A DNA stretch of 64,000 nucleotides from Clostridium transplantifaecale (GCF_900626075.1 NZ_UYZY01000001.1:124001-188000); one strand, 5' to 3'. Counted from the first letter of the stretch, positions 7,762 to 18,322 are shown. Numbers and translations are program-made. The notes: generated from the sequence alone by a model not told the origin.

Positions 7762-8592
7762 ATGGAAAAGATGTATCAGGACGATGACGAAATAGAGATT
7801 GATCTCAGAGAACTTTTTTTTGAACTGAAGAAAAAAATATGGTTTATCATTGCAGGCCTTTTAATTGGCGCGGCTGTGACCGGAGCCTACAGTAAATTTC
7901 TGATTACGCCGCAGTATAAGTCGGAAGCAAAACTCTATGTACTTTCAAAAGAGACAACGCTGACATCCCTGGCGGATTTACAGATCGGAAGCCAGCTTAC
8001 GCAGGACTATAAAGTTCTTGTCGTCAGCAGGCCGGTACTTCAGGGTGTTGTCGACCATATGAAGCTCGATATGACCTACAGGGAACTTGAGAAAAAGATG
8101 ACGATTGACAACCCGAACAATACACGTATCCTTACGCTGACAATAGAGGACCCGAACCCCTATCTGGCAAAGGCGATCGTTGATGAAATAGCCAACACCG
8201 CTTCCGATTATATCGGAGAGATTATGGAAATGGTGCCGCCCAAACTGATTGAAGACGGTGAGGTGGCGACAGTTAAATCAAGCCCGCATGTTCTCAAAAA
8301 TACCATCATCGGAGGAATTCTGGGACTTTTACTCGTATGCGGCATTATCGTTGTAAGAGTGATATTGAACGATACGGTTAAATCGGAAGAAGACGTCAGC
8401 AAATACCTGGAGCTTCCTGTGCTCGCCGTGATTCCGAAAAAGGGAAACGGAAGTGACAAAAAGAAAGGCCAGGGAAAAGAAAAGAAATCCCGCAGCACGG
8501 CCAGGAACACCAAGGTGCCGTCTGTTGATAAGGAACACGGCTCCAGCCGAAAAGGCAGTACCGACAAAAAGGAAGGGGGAGAACGCAAATGA
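7762..8592 (+). CDS. Capsule chain-length co-polymerase, BY-kinase activator (Wzz/CpsC family)
   Basis: The 276-residue protein has an acidic N-terminus (DDDEIEIDLRELFFELKKK) typical of this family, a membrane segment near residues 28-48, an extracellular Wzz domain, and a second membrane segment near 178-200. The cytoplasmic tail of about 50 residues is unusually rich in Lys/Ser (KKGQGKEKKSRS). It would set polymer length and activate the adjacent kinase through its C-terminal end. ATGA overlap with the next gene (8589-8592) indicates coupling. A close paralogue is at 42269. Confidence 0.9.
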   Translation: MEKMYQDDDEIEIDLRELFFELKKKIWFIIAGLLIGAAVTGAYSKFLITPQYKSEAKLYVLSKETTLTSLADLQIGSQLTQDYKVLVVSRPVLQGVVDHMKLDMTYRELEKKMTIDNPNNTRILTLTIEDPNPYLAKAIVDEIANTASDYIGEIMEMVPPKLIEDGEVATVKSSPHVLKNTIIGGILGLLLVCGIIVVRVILNDTVKSEEDVSKYLELPVLAVIPKKGNGSDKKKGQGKEKKSRSTARNTKVPSVDKEHGSSRKGSTDKKEGGERK

Positions 8593-9368
8593 ACGAAGAA
8601 ATAGTAATAGAGGATTTAATCAGCCCCGGAGAGAGCGGTATGGGAGAACTGGTTCTGAAAGGATTTGAAGTAAACGATTATCAGTATGAAGAGGCGATGA
8701 AAACGCTCAGAACCAATATCCAGTTTTCAGGCAATAACATACATACAATCATGTTCACCAGCTCTGTGCCGAATGAAGGAAAAAGTGAGACCACGTTTCA
8801 GCTGGCGGCATCCATGGCCCAGCTTGGTAAAAGGGTACTTCTGATCGATGCCGATATCAGAAAATCGGTGCTGGTTTCCAGGTATCATCTGGAACATCAA
8901 GTGGACGGCCTGTCACAGTATCTGAGCGGACAGAGTAAAAAAGAAGAGGTTATTTACAATACAAATATTGAAAACCTGAATATCATTTTTTCCGGTCCGT
9001 TTTCACCAAATCCGGCGGAACTTCTCGAAGGGAACCTGTTCGGAGAACTGGTAATGTGGGCAAGAGGATGCTATGACTACATATTGATTGATTCGCCGCC
9101 TATGGGAAGCGTTATAGACGGAGCCGTTATTTCGCGTCACTGTGACGGGGCGGTTCTTGTTATCGAGAGCGGGGCTATCAGTTACCGGCTTCTTCAGAAA
9201 GTAAAAGGACAGCTGGGAAAGAGCGGCTGCCGAATTCTTGGGGCGGTGCTTAACAAAGTCGATATTAAACAGGGAAGCTATTACTACTATGGCAAGTACG
9301 GTAAATATTACGGGTACGGCCATGAAGATTCTAAACAGGGGAAAGACGCCAAAACGGTTTCCGTTTAA
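8589..9368 (+). CDS. Capsule BY-type tyrosine kinase (CpsD family)
   Basis: The 259-residue cytoplasmic ATPase shows Walker A in SSVPNEGKSETT, the A' motif in LLIDADIRKS and Walker B in YILIDSPP. Its C-terminus carries a tyrosine cluster (SYYYYGKYGKYYGYG), the autophosphorylation tail that is the substrate of the PHP phosphatase two genes upstream. With the co-polymerase it forms the split Gram-positive version of a Wzc kinase and controls polymer assembly at the membrane. Confidence 0.92.
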   Translation: MNEEIVIEDLISPGESGMGELVLKGFEVNDYQYEEAMKTLRTNIQFSGNNIHTIMFTSSVPNEGKSETTFQLAASMAQLGKRVLLIDADIRKSVLVSRYHLEHQVDGLSQYLSGQSKKEEVIYNTNIENLNIIFSGPFSPNPAELLEGNLFGELVMWARGCYDYILIDSPPMGSVIDGAVISRHCDGAVLVIESGAISYRLLQKVKGQLGKSGCRILGAVLNKVDIKQGSYYYYGKYGKYYGYGHEDSKQGKDAKTVSV

Positions 9369-9508
9369 AAACAACAAAATTCGGAAGGTTGTTGGCGGCA
9401 TTATTTAACAGAAGCACCGTGCGGAGGACATGTTTTTTATCGTTCAGGTATGCACGGCAGGAAATTATTGAGATTAGGCTTTAAGGTTATAAGGGAGCAG
9501 GGTATGAA

Positions 9509-10939
9509 ATGATTTTAAAAAATAGAGCATTCTACATGGTGTTGGATATAGCGGCAATTATTATTTCCTACATATTGTCGGCGATTATCAGAGAACCTGT
9601 GCTGGCCGGAAAGTCCTCGCAGGAACTCTGGTTTGGTGGAATGATGCTCCTGGTAGTTTATGTACTCGTTATTCTTTTTTATGCACCCAAAAGAGGGCTG
9701 ATGCGGAGGAATAACTGGAACGAATTCCGAATCGTAGTAACCATCAATTTCCAGATGGCTCTGGTGCTGTCGTTACTTCTCTATCTTTGCAGAGTCGGAA
9801 CAAGATTCCCAAGATCGTTTTATATTGTACTGTTTTTCTTCAATGTAATCTGGATGTATCTGGGAAGGGTATTTCTCAAAAATGCACTGTTTTCATTTTA
9901 CAGAAACCCTCAAAATAGAAAACGCCTGTTTATCTGTTCCAATAAGGAAAATGCGCTGAAGGTGATGCACAAGTTTGTGACCTCCTCGATGTATGACTAT
10001 GAGGCGGTTGCCCTGATGCTGGTGGATAACGAGAAGACCGAGGAAAATGAGAGGGTGGTAATCTACCGGATATTGCACCGGGATTCGCGTTCTTATATGG
10101 AAGAAAGCAAGGAGAGCCTGGAAGATTTTCTGAGGCATCAGGTAATTGACGAAGCTTTGCTTAGTCTTCCGGAATCGGGCAGGGAAGAAATCGGTAAGTT
10201 TGTCAGCAGGCTGGAGACGATGGGGATTAATACCCATGTGACGGTAAACAGCTTTATCCGTGGTAATAAAGAAAAAACAGTAGAAGATTTTGGCGTTTAC
10301 CATGTACTGACCTACAGCCCGAGGATTTTTGAACCGACAGAAATGTTTTTGAAGCGGGCAATGGATATTGCTGGGGGAATAGTTGGCCTTCTGTTAACCG
10401 GTGTTTTGAGTATTGCTGTCATTCCGGCAATTTGTCTGGAATCGCCGGGAGCGCCTATTTTCAAGCAGAGCAGGATAGGCAGAAACGGCCGAAGGTTTTA
10501 TATCTATAAATTCCGTTCTATGTATAAAGATGCTGAAGAACGGAAAAAAGAGCTGATGGCCCAGAATGAGATGGATGGCCTGATGTTCAAAATGAAAGAT
10601 GATCCGAGGATAACGAAGGTAGGAAAATTTATCCGAAAGACCAGCATTGACGAATTTCCACAGTTTTACAATGTCCTGAAGGGTGATATGAGCCTGGTTG
10701 GGACACGGCCTCCCACAGAGGAAGAGTTTATGCAGTATGAGGAGCGCCATAAGAGAAGACTGAGCCTGAAACCGGGTCTCACCGGTTTGTGGCAAGTGAA
10801 GGGCAGAAGCGAGATTACGGATTTTGAGGAAGTCGTCAAACTGGATCTCGAATACATAGATAACTGGACTATCTGGTCGGATATTAAGCTGCTGATTGAG
10901 ACGGTGTTTGTGGTGCTGTTTCAGAGAGGGGCAACCTGA
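9509..10939 (+). CDS. Polyprenyl glycosylphosphotransferase initiating capsule 1
   Basis: The 476-residue protein has the long, polytopic architecture: four to five N-terminal membrane segments, a soluble CoA-binding-like region, a further membrane segment near residues 285-310, then the bacterial sugar transferase domain with PIFKQSRIGRNGR, KFRSMYKDAEERK, KTSIDEFPQF, LVGTRPP and KPGLTGLWQV. It transfers the first sugar-1-phosphate to undecaprenyl phosphate. The preceding gap (9369-9508) shows nothing further. Locus 2 uses the short, monotopic type instead. Confidence 0.92.
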   Translation: MILKNRAFYMVLDIAAIIISYILSAIIREPVLAGKSSQELWFGGMMLLVVYVLVILFYAPKRGLMRRNNWNEFRIVVTINFQMALVLSLLLYLCRVGTRFPRSFYIVLFFFNVIWMYLGRVFLKNALFSFYRNPQNRKRLFICSNKENALKVMHKFVTSSMYDYEAVALMLVDNEKTEENERVVIYRILHRDSRSYMEESKESLEDFLRHQVIDEALLSLPESGREEIGKFVSRLETMGINTHVTVNSFIRGNKEKTVEDFGVYHVLTYSPRIFEPTEMFLKRAMDIAGGIVGLLLTGVLSIAVIPAICLESPGAPIFKQSRIGRNGRRFYIYKFRSMYKDAEERKKELMAQNEMDGLMFKMKDDPRITKVGKFIRKTSIDEFPQFYNVLKGDMSLVGTRPPTEEEFMQYEERHKRRLSLKPGLTGLWQVKGRSEITDFEEVVKLDLEYIDNWTIWSDIKLLIETVFVVLFQRGAT

Positions 10940-11049
10940 GAGGCGACTAAAAAGGAAAATGAAAGGATAGGCTCATCTTTCATTTAAAGAGGTTTTCGTT
11001 TTAAGAGTCTTTCTTTTAAAACGGATTAAGTAAAAGCAGGAGAGTAACA

Positions 11050-12123
11050 ATGGTTAACAAAACAGAAAAGGATAAGAAACAAAATAAGTTCATGCATAGC
11101 AAGCTGTTTATCGCCGTTATTTCCCTGTGTGTATTGATTGCAGCAATCCTGTTTATTAACTTTAGCTATAACCTGTACCTTGATAAGAAAAAAGCAGAGG
11201 CAGGCATCTCCGGGGAAATTGGAGGAGATGATTTGGAGGCCGTATTGGGGAAGGCGGGTAACGGGGTTATTGAACTGGATGGAAAGAAGTACCGCAGAAA
11301 TACTGCGATCAGGGCAATCCTTTGTATCGGTGTTGACACCCAGGGGGAGATGGAATCCTATCAGGCCTCCGGCGTGGCCGGACAGGCGGACGGACTTTTC
11401 CTGGTAGCCCAGGATATGGCCAGAGATACGGTCAAAATATTGATGATTCCCAGAGACACAATGACGGAAATTACACTGTTTGACTTGATGGGAAATGAGC
11501 TGGGGAAAGATACCCAGCATTTGACGCTGGCATTTGCTTATGGTGACGGTAAAGAAAAAAGCTGTGAGCTGATGAAGGACGCCGTGTCGGATCTCCTGTT
11601 CGGGCTGAAAATTGACGGTTATCTGGCCGGCAATACCAGCTCTATCGGCCTTTTGAATGATGAGGTAGGTGGCGTAACAGTCACAATACCGGTGGACGGG
11701 CTGGAAAAACGTGATCCGGAACTTGTGAAAGGCAGAGAGATTCTTTTGAATGGGAAGCAGGCGGAGATATTTGTCCGCTACCGCGATATTACGGTGGCCC
11801 AGACTGCAATCAGCCGTATGGATCGTCAGAAACAATATATGGAAGCTTATTTAAAAAGGGTGAAGGAAGCAGCATCAAAGGATAATACTCTGATTACCCG
11901 TATTGTCAATGATATTGAGGAACATATGGTCACCAACATGGCGAAGGATCAGTATCTGGATATGGGGCTTGCGTTTCTGAACAGCCAGCAGCAGGTAGGC
12001 CAGGGAGACTTTCTGACCGTGCCGGGAGAGGCAATCGAGACGGAGCGGTTTGATGAGTTCCATCCGGATCTGGAGGGACTGAAACGGATGGTGGTTGAGC
12101 TGTTTTATAAGGAAGTCGGATAA
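11050..12123 (+). CDS. LytR-CpsA-Psr family glycopolymer transferase
   Basis: The 357-residue protein has one N-terminal membrane segment (about residues 18-40) and an extracellular LCP domain with CIGVDTQG, QADGLFLVAQD, ILMIPRDTMTEI and FVRYRDI, containing the Asp and Arg residues used to bind metal and pyrophosphate. It would attach the finished capsule to peptidoglycan. GGAGAG precedes the start. The 110-base gap upstream holds two weak hairpins (about 10958-10985 and 10997-11023), possibly an attenuator. The paralogue at 43814 has the same position in locus 2. Confidence 0.9.
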   Translation: MVNKTEKDKKQNKFMHSKLFIAVISLCVLIAAILFINFSYNLYLDKKKAEAGISGEIGGDDLEAVLGKAGNGVIELDGKKYRRNTAIRAILCIGVDTQGEMESYQASGVAGQADGLFLVAQDMARDTVKILMIPRDTMTEITLFDLMGNELGKDTQHLTLAFAYGDGKEKSCELMKDAVSDLLFGLKIDGYLAGNTSSIGLLNDEVGGVTVTIPVDGLEKRDPELVKGREILLNGKQAEIFVRYRDITVAQTAISRMDRQKQYMEAYLKRVKEAASKDNTLITRIVNDIEEHMVTNMAKDQYLDMGLAFLNSQQQVGQGDFLTVPGEAIETERFDEFHPDLEGLKRMVVELFYKEVG

Positions 12124-12212
12124 CAGCTTTAAACGTTAATCACAACAGTAATTAGCTGCCGAAAGGCCGCTATTTATTGATAAATATTTTTAAGAAAGGA
12201 GCAGTGGAAGAC

Positions 12213-12767
12213 ATGAAAAAGCGATATGTAGGCCTGCTGATTGCAGCAGCTCTGATGGTTCAGCCTATGACTGCATTTGCAGCAGGCAGCGTAAGTTCAA
12301 GGCCGTCAGGCGGAAGCAGCACTCGCAGCGAATCTCTGAAAACAGGAAAACTGGATCAGAGCGCAGCGCCGGTTGTTAACAATGGAGGCGCCGCTGGAAA
12401 TGGTTCTGTGTCATTTGCCACAGATACAAACGCACTTCGCGATGCTGGTTTATCCTGGGATCTGATTGAGAAAATCAATACGATCAATGCAGGAACTGAG
12501 GCTCTGTACCGTACAATCGGAACTACCGATATGGTCGGTTACGCAGCTTTAGCACCAGTACAGACAGCACTGGCTGGAAACAGTACAAGTGTTAATCTGT
12601 ACGTGCCGAACCTGGTTGAAGGACTGAACGACGTTCAGGTACTTTACTACAATCAGGCAACAAAGGCATGGGAACTGATGGCACCAAGCAGCATCAACTA
12701 TGCCACAAAAGAAATTTCCGTTAATTTAAGCGGAACAACTCCATTTACGATTGTTTATAAGAAGTAA
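12213..12767 (+). CDS. Secreted protein of unknown function, conserved in both capsule loci
   Basis: The 184-residue product starts with a clear signal peptide ending TAFAAG, then a low-complexity Ser/Gly/Asn region to about residue 70, then a compact C-terminal part with LIEKINTINAGTEALYRTIG and a beta-rich end (LYVPNLVEGLNDVQVLYYN, TTPFTIVYKK). I recognise no named domain. ATG 12213 follows AAAGGAG; the ATG at 12177 has none. The paralogue at 44993 is nearly identical in the last 100 residues and stands in the same place after the LCP gene, so it probably works with capsule attachment or surface display. Confidence 0.7.
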   Translation: MKKRYVGLLIAAALMVQPMTAFAAGSVSSRPSGGSSTRSESLKTGKLDQSAAPVVNNGGAAGNGSVSFATDTNALRDAGLSWDLIEKINTINAGTEALYRTIGTTDMVGYAALAPVQTALAGNSTSVNLYVPNLVEGLNDVQVLYYNQATKAWELMAPSSINYATKEISVNLSGTTPFTIVYKK

Positions 12768-13196
12768 GGATTTATGTCTTCGGAGTAGATAGGAAAACTT
12801 GGAGAGAGTGTCCCTTGTTCCTCTGGGGCGGGAAGTTCTGGAGGGATGGGGGATATGATGTTTATTAAAATAGTAATTTGTGTTTTCATTTGGACTTGGA
12901 GAAAAGTAATACTGATTTCTTTGTTATTGTTACTTCAAGGATTTTCTAATACAGTATTTTGATATTAATGAGGTAGAAACGGTGAAATAGAAAGCCACTT
13001 GGAATGATAAAATCATAGATTTTTGTATTTGGGATAGATGTGGAGCATGATGATAAAGTTATATATTGTTGAAAAATCTAGTAAAATCAACGATTTTATG
13101 AGGATGGGGAGTTCTAATGGAAAATTTATATAGATAACAATAGGAAAGATGAAGGAACATAAAAAGGGTGCGTATAGCTTACAGAACAAAATGGTA
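12768..13196. other. Gap with no recognisable gene
   Basis: About 430 AT-rich bases with many stops in all frames. It separates the conserved capsule core from the sugar-specific genes and runs into a broken epimerase gene, so it is probably decayed sequence left by exchange of the variable cassette. Confidence 0.5.
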
Positions 13197-14115
13197 AATT
13201 CTTCCAGGTGTTGCCGGTTTTGTTGGCTCTAACCTTGCCAGGAGACTCTTTGCTGATATTCCGTCTGTGAAAATTATAGGTATTGACAATATGAATGATT
13301 ATTATGCTATTCGATTGAAAGAAGCTAGATTGGAAGAATTTTTTTCCGTCCGAATTTTGTATTTGTGAAGGGCTTCTATCGTGGATAAAACTCTTGTAGA
13401 TAAGATTTTTGCTGCCTATTAGCCAGATGTGGTTGTTAATTTGGCAGCACAGGCAGGTGTTTGTTATTCCATTTCCAATCCGGATACATATGAGGAGTCC
13501 AATCTAATCAGTTTTTACAATATTTTGGAAGTCTGCCGTCATTCCTACGATAACGGCGCAAAGAGTGTGGAACATCTGGTTTATGCAAGCTCCTCCAGCG
13601 TTTATGGAACAAATAAGAAGGTTCTATATTCTACAGAGGACAAGGTAGACTATCAAGTTTCCCTTTATGCTGCTACGAAAAAATCAAACAAACTGATGGT
13701 TTATGTTTATAGTACAGATTTTTAACTACGGAAACTGTAAACATGATTTCACATATGTAGATGACATCGTAGAGGGGTAGTAAGGGTAAGGCAGAAAGCA
13801 CCTGACCGTGTGACTGGTGAAGACGGACTTCCGCTGCCTCCGTATGGTGCGTATAACATTGGCAACAACCAGCCAAAGAATCGGTTGGATTTTTTGACAA
13901 TCCTTCAAGAGGAGCTGATTAGAGCAGGAACATTGCCGGAAAATTACGACTTTGAAGTTCACAAGGAATTGGTTCCGATGCAGCCGGGTGATGTACCTGT
14001 GACGTACGCAGATATAAGTGATGTCGAGAGGGACTGTGGTTTCAAGCCGAGTACCAGTCTTCGTGAAGGGCTGAGCCGGTTTGCTGAGTGGTACAAAGAC
14101 TTTTATATGACGTAA
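13197..14115 (+). pseudogene. Broken UDP-glucuronate 4-epimerase-like gene
   Basis: Fragments in shifting frames read as a nucleotide-sugar epimerase: PGVAGFVGSNLARRL (the Gly-rich NAD motif with its Thr replaced by Pro), IGIDNMNDYY, then PDVVVNLAAQAGV preceded by a stop, YASSSSVYG, a damaged YxxxK region, DFTYVDDIVEG, and an intact tail from GEDGLPLPPYGAYNIGNN to FAEWYKDFYMT. The motif set matches UDP-GlcA 4-epimerases. Several frameshifts and at least one in-frame stop make it non-functional. It is followed by a truncated UDP-glucose dehydrogenase, the enzyme that would supply its substrate, so the pair is a dead galacturonate pathway. Confidence 0.8.
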
Positions 14116-14234
14116 TTGCCTTGTAGAAATAAAGGCAGATAAAATTACTCGCAAGCAGGGAAAATCCCAATCGTGAGTGTTAAATATCCATAGCGCTGAT
14201 AAGAAATTCAATGATTGGATATGAGGAGAACATT

Positions 14235-14750
14235 ATGAGGGAATTTAAGAATTTGAAAATTGCGGTTGCCGGTACCGGTTATGTTGGTTTATCCATTGCC
14301 ACATTGCTTTCCCAGTATCATCAGGTAACAGCAGTTGACATCGTTCCCGAAAAAGTGGAACTGATTAACAACAAAAAGTCTCCAGTTCAGGACGAGTACA
14401 TAGAGAAGTTTTTGCAGGCTGATAAGAGTGGCGAGAGAAAACTTAATCTGACTGCCACGGCTGACGCAGAGAAAGCCTATAGTACTGCTGATTTCATAAT
14501 CATAGCTGTTCCTACGAACTACGATAGCCACACGCAGCACTTCGATACGAGTGCTGTGGAAACTGTGATCGAGCTTGTGATGAAGTACAATCCAAACGCT
14601 GTAATGGTTATCAAGTCAACCATTCCGGTAGGTTTTACGGAGAGCATAAGGATAAAGACTGGTAGTAAGAATATCATGTTCAGTCCGGAGTTTTTAAGAG
14701 AATCCAAGGCACTATATGACAATGTCTACCCTTCAAAAAAAGTTGCGTAA
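14235..14750 (+). pseudogene. Truncated UDP-glucose 6-dehydrogenase
   Basis: Begins [20 protein letters not shown] after GAGGAG and follows the N-terminal NAD-binding domain of nucleotide-sugar dehydrogenases to [12 protein letters not shown], then stops at about residue 171. The central and catalytic-Cys domains are missing. The intact paralogue at 15287 aligns along this whole length (for example [20 protein letters not shown]), so this is a relic of a second copy. Confidence 0.85.
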
Positions 14751-14819
14751 AGCACATTGTTTTATAGCGTCTCAAATGCACACGAAATGAAGGATGAAAA
14801 TGGGGTTGAAAATTACACT

Positions 14820-15160
14820 TTCGCCCGATACGAAGGGTGAAAGTAGGTACATAGAGCGTTGAAAATCACAGGTTGCGGTTTCGCCGTGGTTGTTCACTGT
14901 ACCCTACAAAAACGAGTATTCCTCCTAAAAACGCACCCGAATCGTTCTCGACCAAAAGGGCAAATGGGGAACAAAGTGGGAACAATGTGGAAAAATAAGG
15001 GAAAATCGAGTGTTGAGAAGGGCATTTTCGCCCGGTTTGAAGGATAGATGTAGATACATAAAGCGTTGATGGCGCTGTGGATGCCCACAACATGAAGCGT
15101 TTTGAAATATGACAGTGCTGTGGATGCCCACAGTGGTGTTTATAAAACTGAGTATTCCTC
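14820..15160. repeat. Degenerate direct repeats between the two dehydrogenase copies
   Basis: A block at about 14820-14920 (TTCGCCCGATACGAAGG, TACATAGAGCGTTGA, GAGTATTCCTCC) recurs, diverged, at about 15027-15160 (TTCGCCCGGTTTGAAGG, TACATAAAGCGTTGA, GAGTATTCCTCC). CTGTGGATGCCCACA also occurs twice, at about 15073 and 15119. No gene is visible in 14751-15286. It looks like remains of a duplicated element through which the dehydrogenase gene was rearranged. Confidence 0.5.
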
Positions 15161-15286
15161 CGCTGTGGTTCACGCGGTTGTGTTTAACACACCAACTGAT
15201 TCACACAGTGGGTTTTGATATATAGGCGAGGGACAAGTCATAAAGAGGCAAGTCCCAAGAAAAAATACTGGAGGCTTGAAAAAGCT

Positions 15287-16582
15287 ATGGAAAAGTTAAG
15301 CGTGTTAAACAAGTCAAATGGAGAAAAATACAATATCGCAGTGGCGGGGACAGGCTATGTGGGACTTTCCATCGCCGTGCTGCTGTCTCAGCACCATCAT
15401 GTGATGGCCGTGGACATCATCCCGGAAAAGGTCGAGATGATTAATAATAGGAAGTCTCCCATTCAGGATGAGTACATCGAGAAGTATCTCGCGGAGGACG
15501 TAGCCGGTACAAGAAAACTGGATTTGACCGCAACGCTGGACGGAAGAGCCGCATACAGCAATGCGGACTTCGTCGTTATTGCAGCACCGACCAACTATGA
15601 CAGCAAGAAGAATTTTTTCGACACATCGGCGGTTGAGGCTGTGATCAAGCTGGTCATGGAGCGCAACCCGGATGCCATCATGGTCATCAAGTCCACAATT
15701 CCGGTTGGATATACAAGAAGCATTCGAGAAAAAACAGGCAGCCGGAATATTATTTTTAGCCCTGAATTTTTAAGAGAGAGTAAAGCTCTTTGGGATTGTC
15801 TGGAACCCTCAAGAATCGTCATGGGCTACGAGGTCGGCGATGAGCGCTTGGAAGAAGCAGCACATATTTTCGCAGGGTTGCTGCAAGAGGGCGCTACTAA
15901 AGAAAATATCGATACGCTTTTCATGGGCAGCACAGAGGCCGAGGCGGTCAAGCTGTTCGCCAACACCTATCTGGCACTTCGGGTAAGTTACTTCAACGAA
16001 CTTGATACATACGCAGAGATGAAGGGGCTTGATACTCAGGCAATCATCAACGGTGTTTGCCTTGACCCTCGAATTGGCACTCACTACAACAACCCAAGTT
16101 TTGGCTATGGCGGTTACTGTTTGCCAAAAGATACGAAACAGCTTCTGGCAAACTACCAAGATGTCCCGGAGAACCTCATCGAAGCCATTGTGGAGAGCAA
16201 CAGGACTCGCAAGGACTTCATCGCAGACCGTGTACTGCAAATGGCGGGCTACTACGGGTACGAGGAAGATAACGAGTGGAATGCGGGGAAGGAAAAGGAA
16301 GTGGTTATTGGCGTTTACCGTTTGACCATGAAGAGCAACTCCGATAACTTCCGCCAGAGTTCCATCCAAGGCGTTATGAAGCGTATAAAAGCCAAAGGTG
16401 CCAAGGTTGTTATGTATGAACCGACGCTGAAGGACGGAGAGACGTTCTTTGGCTCAGTCGTGGTCAACGATCTGGAGAAGTTCAAGAAAATGTGCGATGC
16501 CATCATCGCTAATCGGTACGATAGCTGTTTGGATGGTGTAAAAGAGCGGGTTTATACGAGGGATATTTTTAGACGGGATTGA
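15287..16582 (+). CDS. ugd: UDP-glucose 6-dehydrogenase
   Basis: The 431-residue enzyme has GTGYVGLS for NAD binding near the N-terminus, [19 protein letters not shown], the central-domain lysine region [22 protein letters not shown], and the catalytic Cys in [10 protein letters not shown]. It oxidises UDP-glucose to UDP-glucuronate. ATG 15287 lies 12 bases after GGAGG; the longer frame from 15215 has no support. Residues near 230-265 match the short UgdA-type dehydrogenases. The truncated copy at 14235 lies upstream and a mutase gene follows after 18 bases. Confidence 0.9.
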   Translation: MEKLSVLNKSNGEKYNIAVAGTGYVGLSIAVLLSQHHHVMAVDIIPEKVEMINNRKSPIQDEYIEKYLAEDVAGTRKLDLTATLDGRAAYSNADFVVIAAPTNYDSKKNFFDTSAVEAVIKLVMERNPDAIMVIKSTIPVGYTRSIREKTGSRNIIFSPEFLRESKALWDCLEPSRIVMGYEVGDERLEEAAHIFAGLLQEGATKENIDTLFMGSTEAEAVKLFANTYLALRVSYFNELDTYAEMKGLDTQAIINGVCLDPRIGTHYNNPSFGYGGYCLPKDTKQLLANYQDVPENLIEAIVESNRTRKDFIADRVLQMAGYYGYEEDNEWNAGKEKEVVIGVYRLTMKSNSDNFRQSSIQGVMKRIKAKGAKVVMYEPTLKDGETFFGSVVVNDLEKFKKMCDAIIANRYDSCLDGVKERVYTRDIFRRD

Positions 16583-16600
16583 TACAAGAAGGAGTACAAA

Positions 16601-18304
16601 ATGGACTACTTACAAACTTACGAATACTGGAAAGCAGACGAGTTTTTCAACGAAACAACGAGAGACGAGTTATCAAAATTAGACCCTGTGGCGGATGCCA
16701 AGGAAATTGAGGACCGCTTCTACCGTGACTTGGAGTTCGGCACGGGCGGCTTGCGGGGCATCATGGGTGCTGGCACAAACCGAATGAACAAATACACAGT
16801 CGGCAAAGCAACGAAAGGCTTGGGAGACTATCTCATTGTGACATATGGTGCAGAGGTGTGTCGGGAGCGGGGGGTGGTAATTGGCTACGATACCCGAAAC
16901 AACAGCAAGTATTTTTCGGAAGTGGCTGCAAATGTTCTCAGCAGCATGGGAATCAAGGTATACCTTCACTCTCACGCCAGACCGACTCCACAGTTGAGCT
17001 ACTCCGTACCGTTCTGGAGTGCCGTCGCCGGTGTGGTCGTAACGGCGAGCCATAACCCCAAAGAGTACAACGGGTACAAAGTGTATGACGAGTTTGGCTG
17101 CCAGTTGGTTCCTTGGCAGGCGAAACAAGTAATATCCTATGTTGATGCAGTAACAGATTATAAGACCATTGATTTTTCTGGTAATCGCACTTTGATCCAC
17201 ATGGGTGATGTGACCGACAACTTTATCTGTGCTGTGTTAAAGCAGAGCAGGAACAGAGATAAAGATTCCAAGGAAAACCTTCATGTGATCTATACGCCCC
17301 TTCATGGAACGGGAAATGTGCCCGTAACGAAAGCACTTCTGCTGGATGGCTTTAAAAAGGTAGAACATGTCGATGCACAGGTCTCCCCGGATGGCAGCTT
17401 CCCCACAGTGGTGTCACCCAATCCGGAGGATAGGCGTGCGCTGCTGCTGGGCATTGAACAGGCTGAGAAATGTGAAGCCGACATCGTTTTGGGAACCGAT
17501 CCAGACAGTGACCGTGTTGGCGTTGCCGTGAAAACAGCGGAAGGATATCAGCTGATGACCGGCAACCAGATCGGTGCGCTGCTGATGGATTATGTACTCA
17601 CCCATACAAACCTGACTGCCATTCATAATCCCGCTGTGGTAAAAACCGTGGTCACTTCTGAGCTGGGTGCTGAGATCGCAAAGAAATATGGATTGACTGT
17701 GTTCTCAACCTTGACCGGCTTCAAGTTTATCGGAGAGAAAATCACCCAGTTTGAACAGGCGAAGAAAGCTGGAAATCCAGAACAGGATTACACCTTCGTC
17801 CTTGGTTATGAAGAGTCTTATGGCTACCTCGCCGGTACTCACGCGAGAGATAAGGATGCGGTGGTTTCCAGTCTGCTGATCTGTGAGATGGCTGCCGAAT
17901 ACAAGGCAGCAGGCAAGACGCTCTTTGACCGTATGAACGAGCTTTATGACGAGTTTAGTTATTACAAGGATGCCTTGGACAGTTTCACATTAAAAGGAAA
18001 GGACGGACTTGAGAAGATTGCAGCCATGATGACCGGGCTGAGAGGCGGAGACGCTCCGTTTGTAGATGCAGAACAGGTGATTGATTACAGTGTAGCGGTA
18101 GATGCAGAGCCCGGCTTTGGCAAGCTGCCCACCTCAAATGTTTTGAAATATATTCTGAAGGATGGCTCCTGGATTGCAGTTCGTCCGTCGGGAACAGAAC
18201 CGAAGATCAAAATTTATTACAGCGTAAAAGGCAGTGACCGTGATGAGGCAGAAAAGAGGCTGATGCAGATTCAGGACACGATTAAGAATAAATTAGGTCT
18301 CTAA
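16601..18304 (+). CDS. Phosphoglucomutase/phosphomannomutase
   Basis: The 567-residue alpha-D-phosphohexomutase has the phospho-serine loop VVTASHNPKEYNGYKVY, the Mg loop GTDPDSDRVG, the sugar-binding loop GYEESYGYL and the phosphate-binding RPSGTEPKIKIYY. This length is typical of Firmicute PgcA-type enzymes. Here it probably makes mannose-1-phosphate (or glucose-1-phosphate) for the GDP-mannose and UDP-glucose branches, since it lies between ugd and the manC/manA genes. AAGGAG lies 9 bases before ATG. Confidence 0.92.
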   Translation: MDYLQTYEYWKADEFFNETTRDELSKLDPVADAKEIEDRFYRDLEFGTGGLRGIMGAGTNRMNKYTVGKATKGLGDYLIVTYGAEVCRERGVVIGYDTRNNSKYFSEVAANVLSSMGIKVYLHSHARPTPQLSYSVPFWSAVAGVVVTASHNPKEYNGYKVYDEFGCQLVPWQAKQVISYVDAVTDYKTIDFSGNRTLIHMGDVTDNFICAVLKQSRNRDKDSKENLHVIYTPLHGTGNVPVTKALLLDGFKKVEHVDAQVSPDGSFPTVVSPNPEDRRALLLGIEQAEKCEADIVLGTDPDSDRVGVAVKTAEGYQLMTGNQIGALLMDYVLTHTNLTAIHNPAVVKTVVTSELGAEIAKKYGLTVFSTLTGFKFIGEKITQFEQAKKAGNPEQDYTFVLGYEESYGYLAGTHARDKDAVVSSLLICEMAAEYKAAGKTLFDRMNELYDEFSYYKDALDSFTLKGKDGLEKIAAMMTGLRGGDAPFVDAEQVIDYSVAVDAEPGFGKLPTSNVLKYILKDGSWIAVRPSGTEPKIKIYYSVKGSDRDEAEKRLMQIQDTIKNKLGL

Positions 18305-18322
18305 TGACAGGGGGAATTACTT

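Noticed and set aside
13050..13130. Short frame beginning like KLYIVEKSSK, suggesting a topoisomerase fragment
   Set aside because: Only about ten residues resemble the family, and the rest is unrelated; too short to support.
14859..15173. Small open frames on both strands in the gap before ugd
   Set aside because: They lie in a degenerate repeat, overlap one another on opposite strands and lack ribosome sites.
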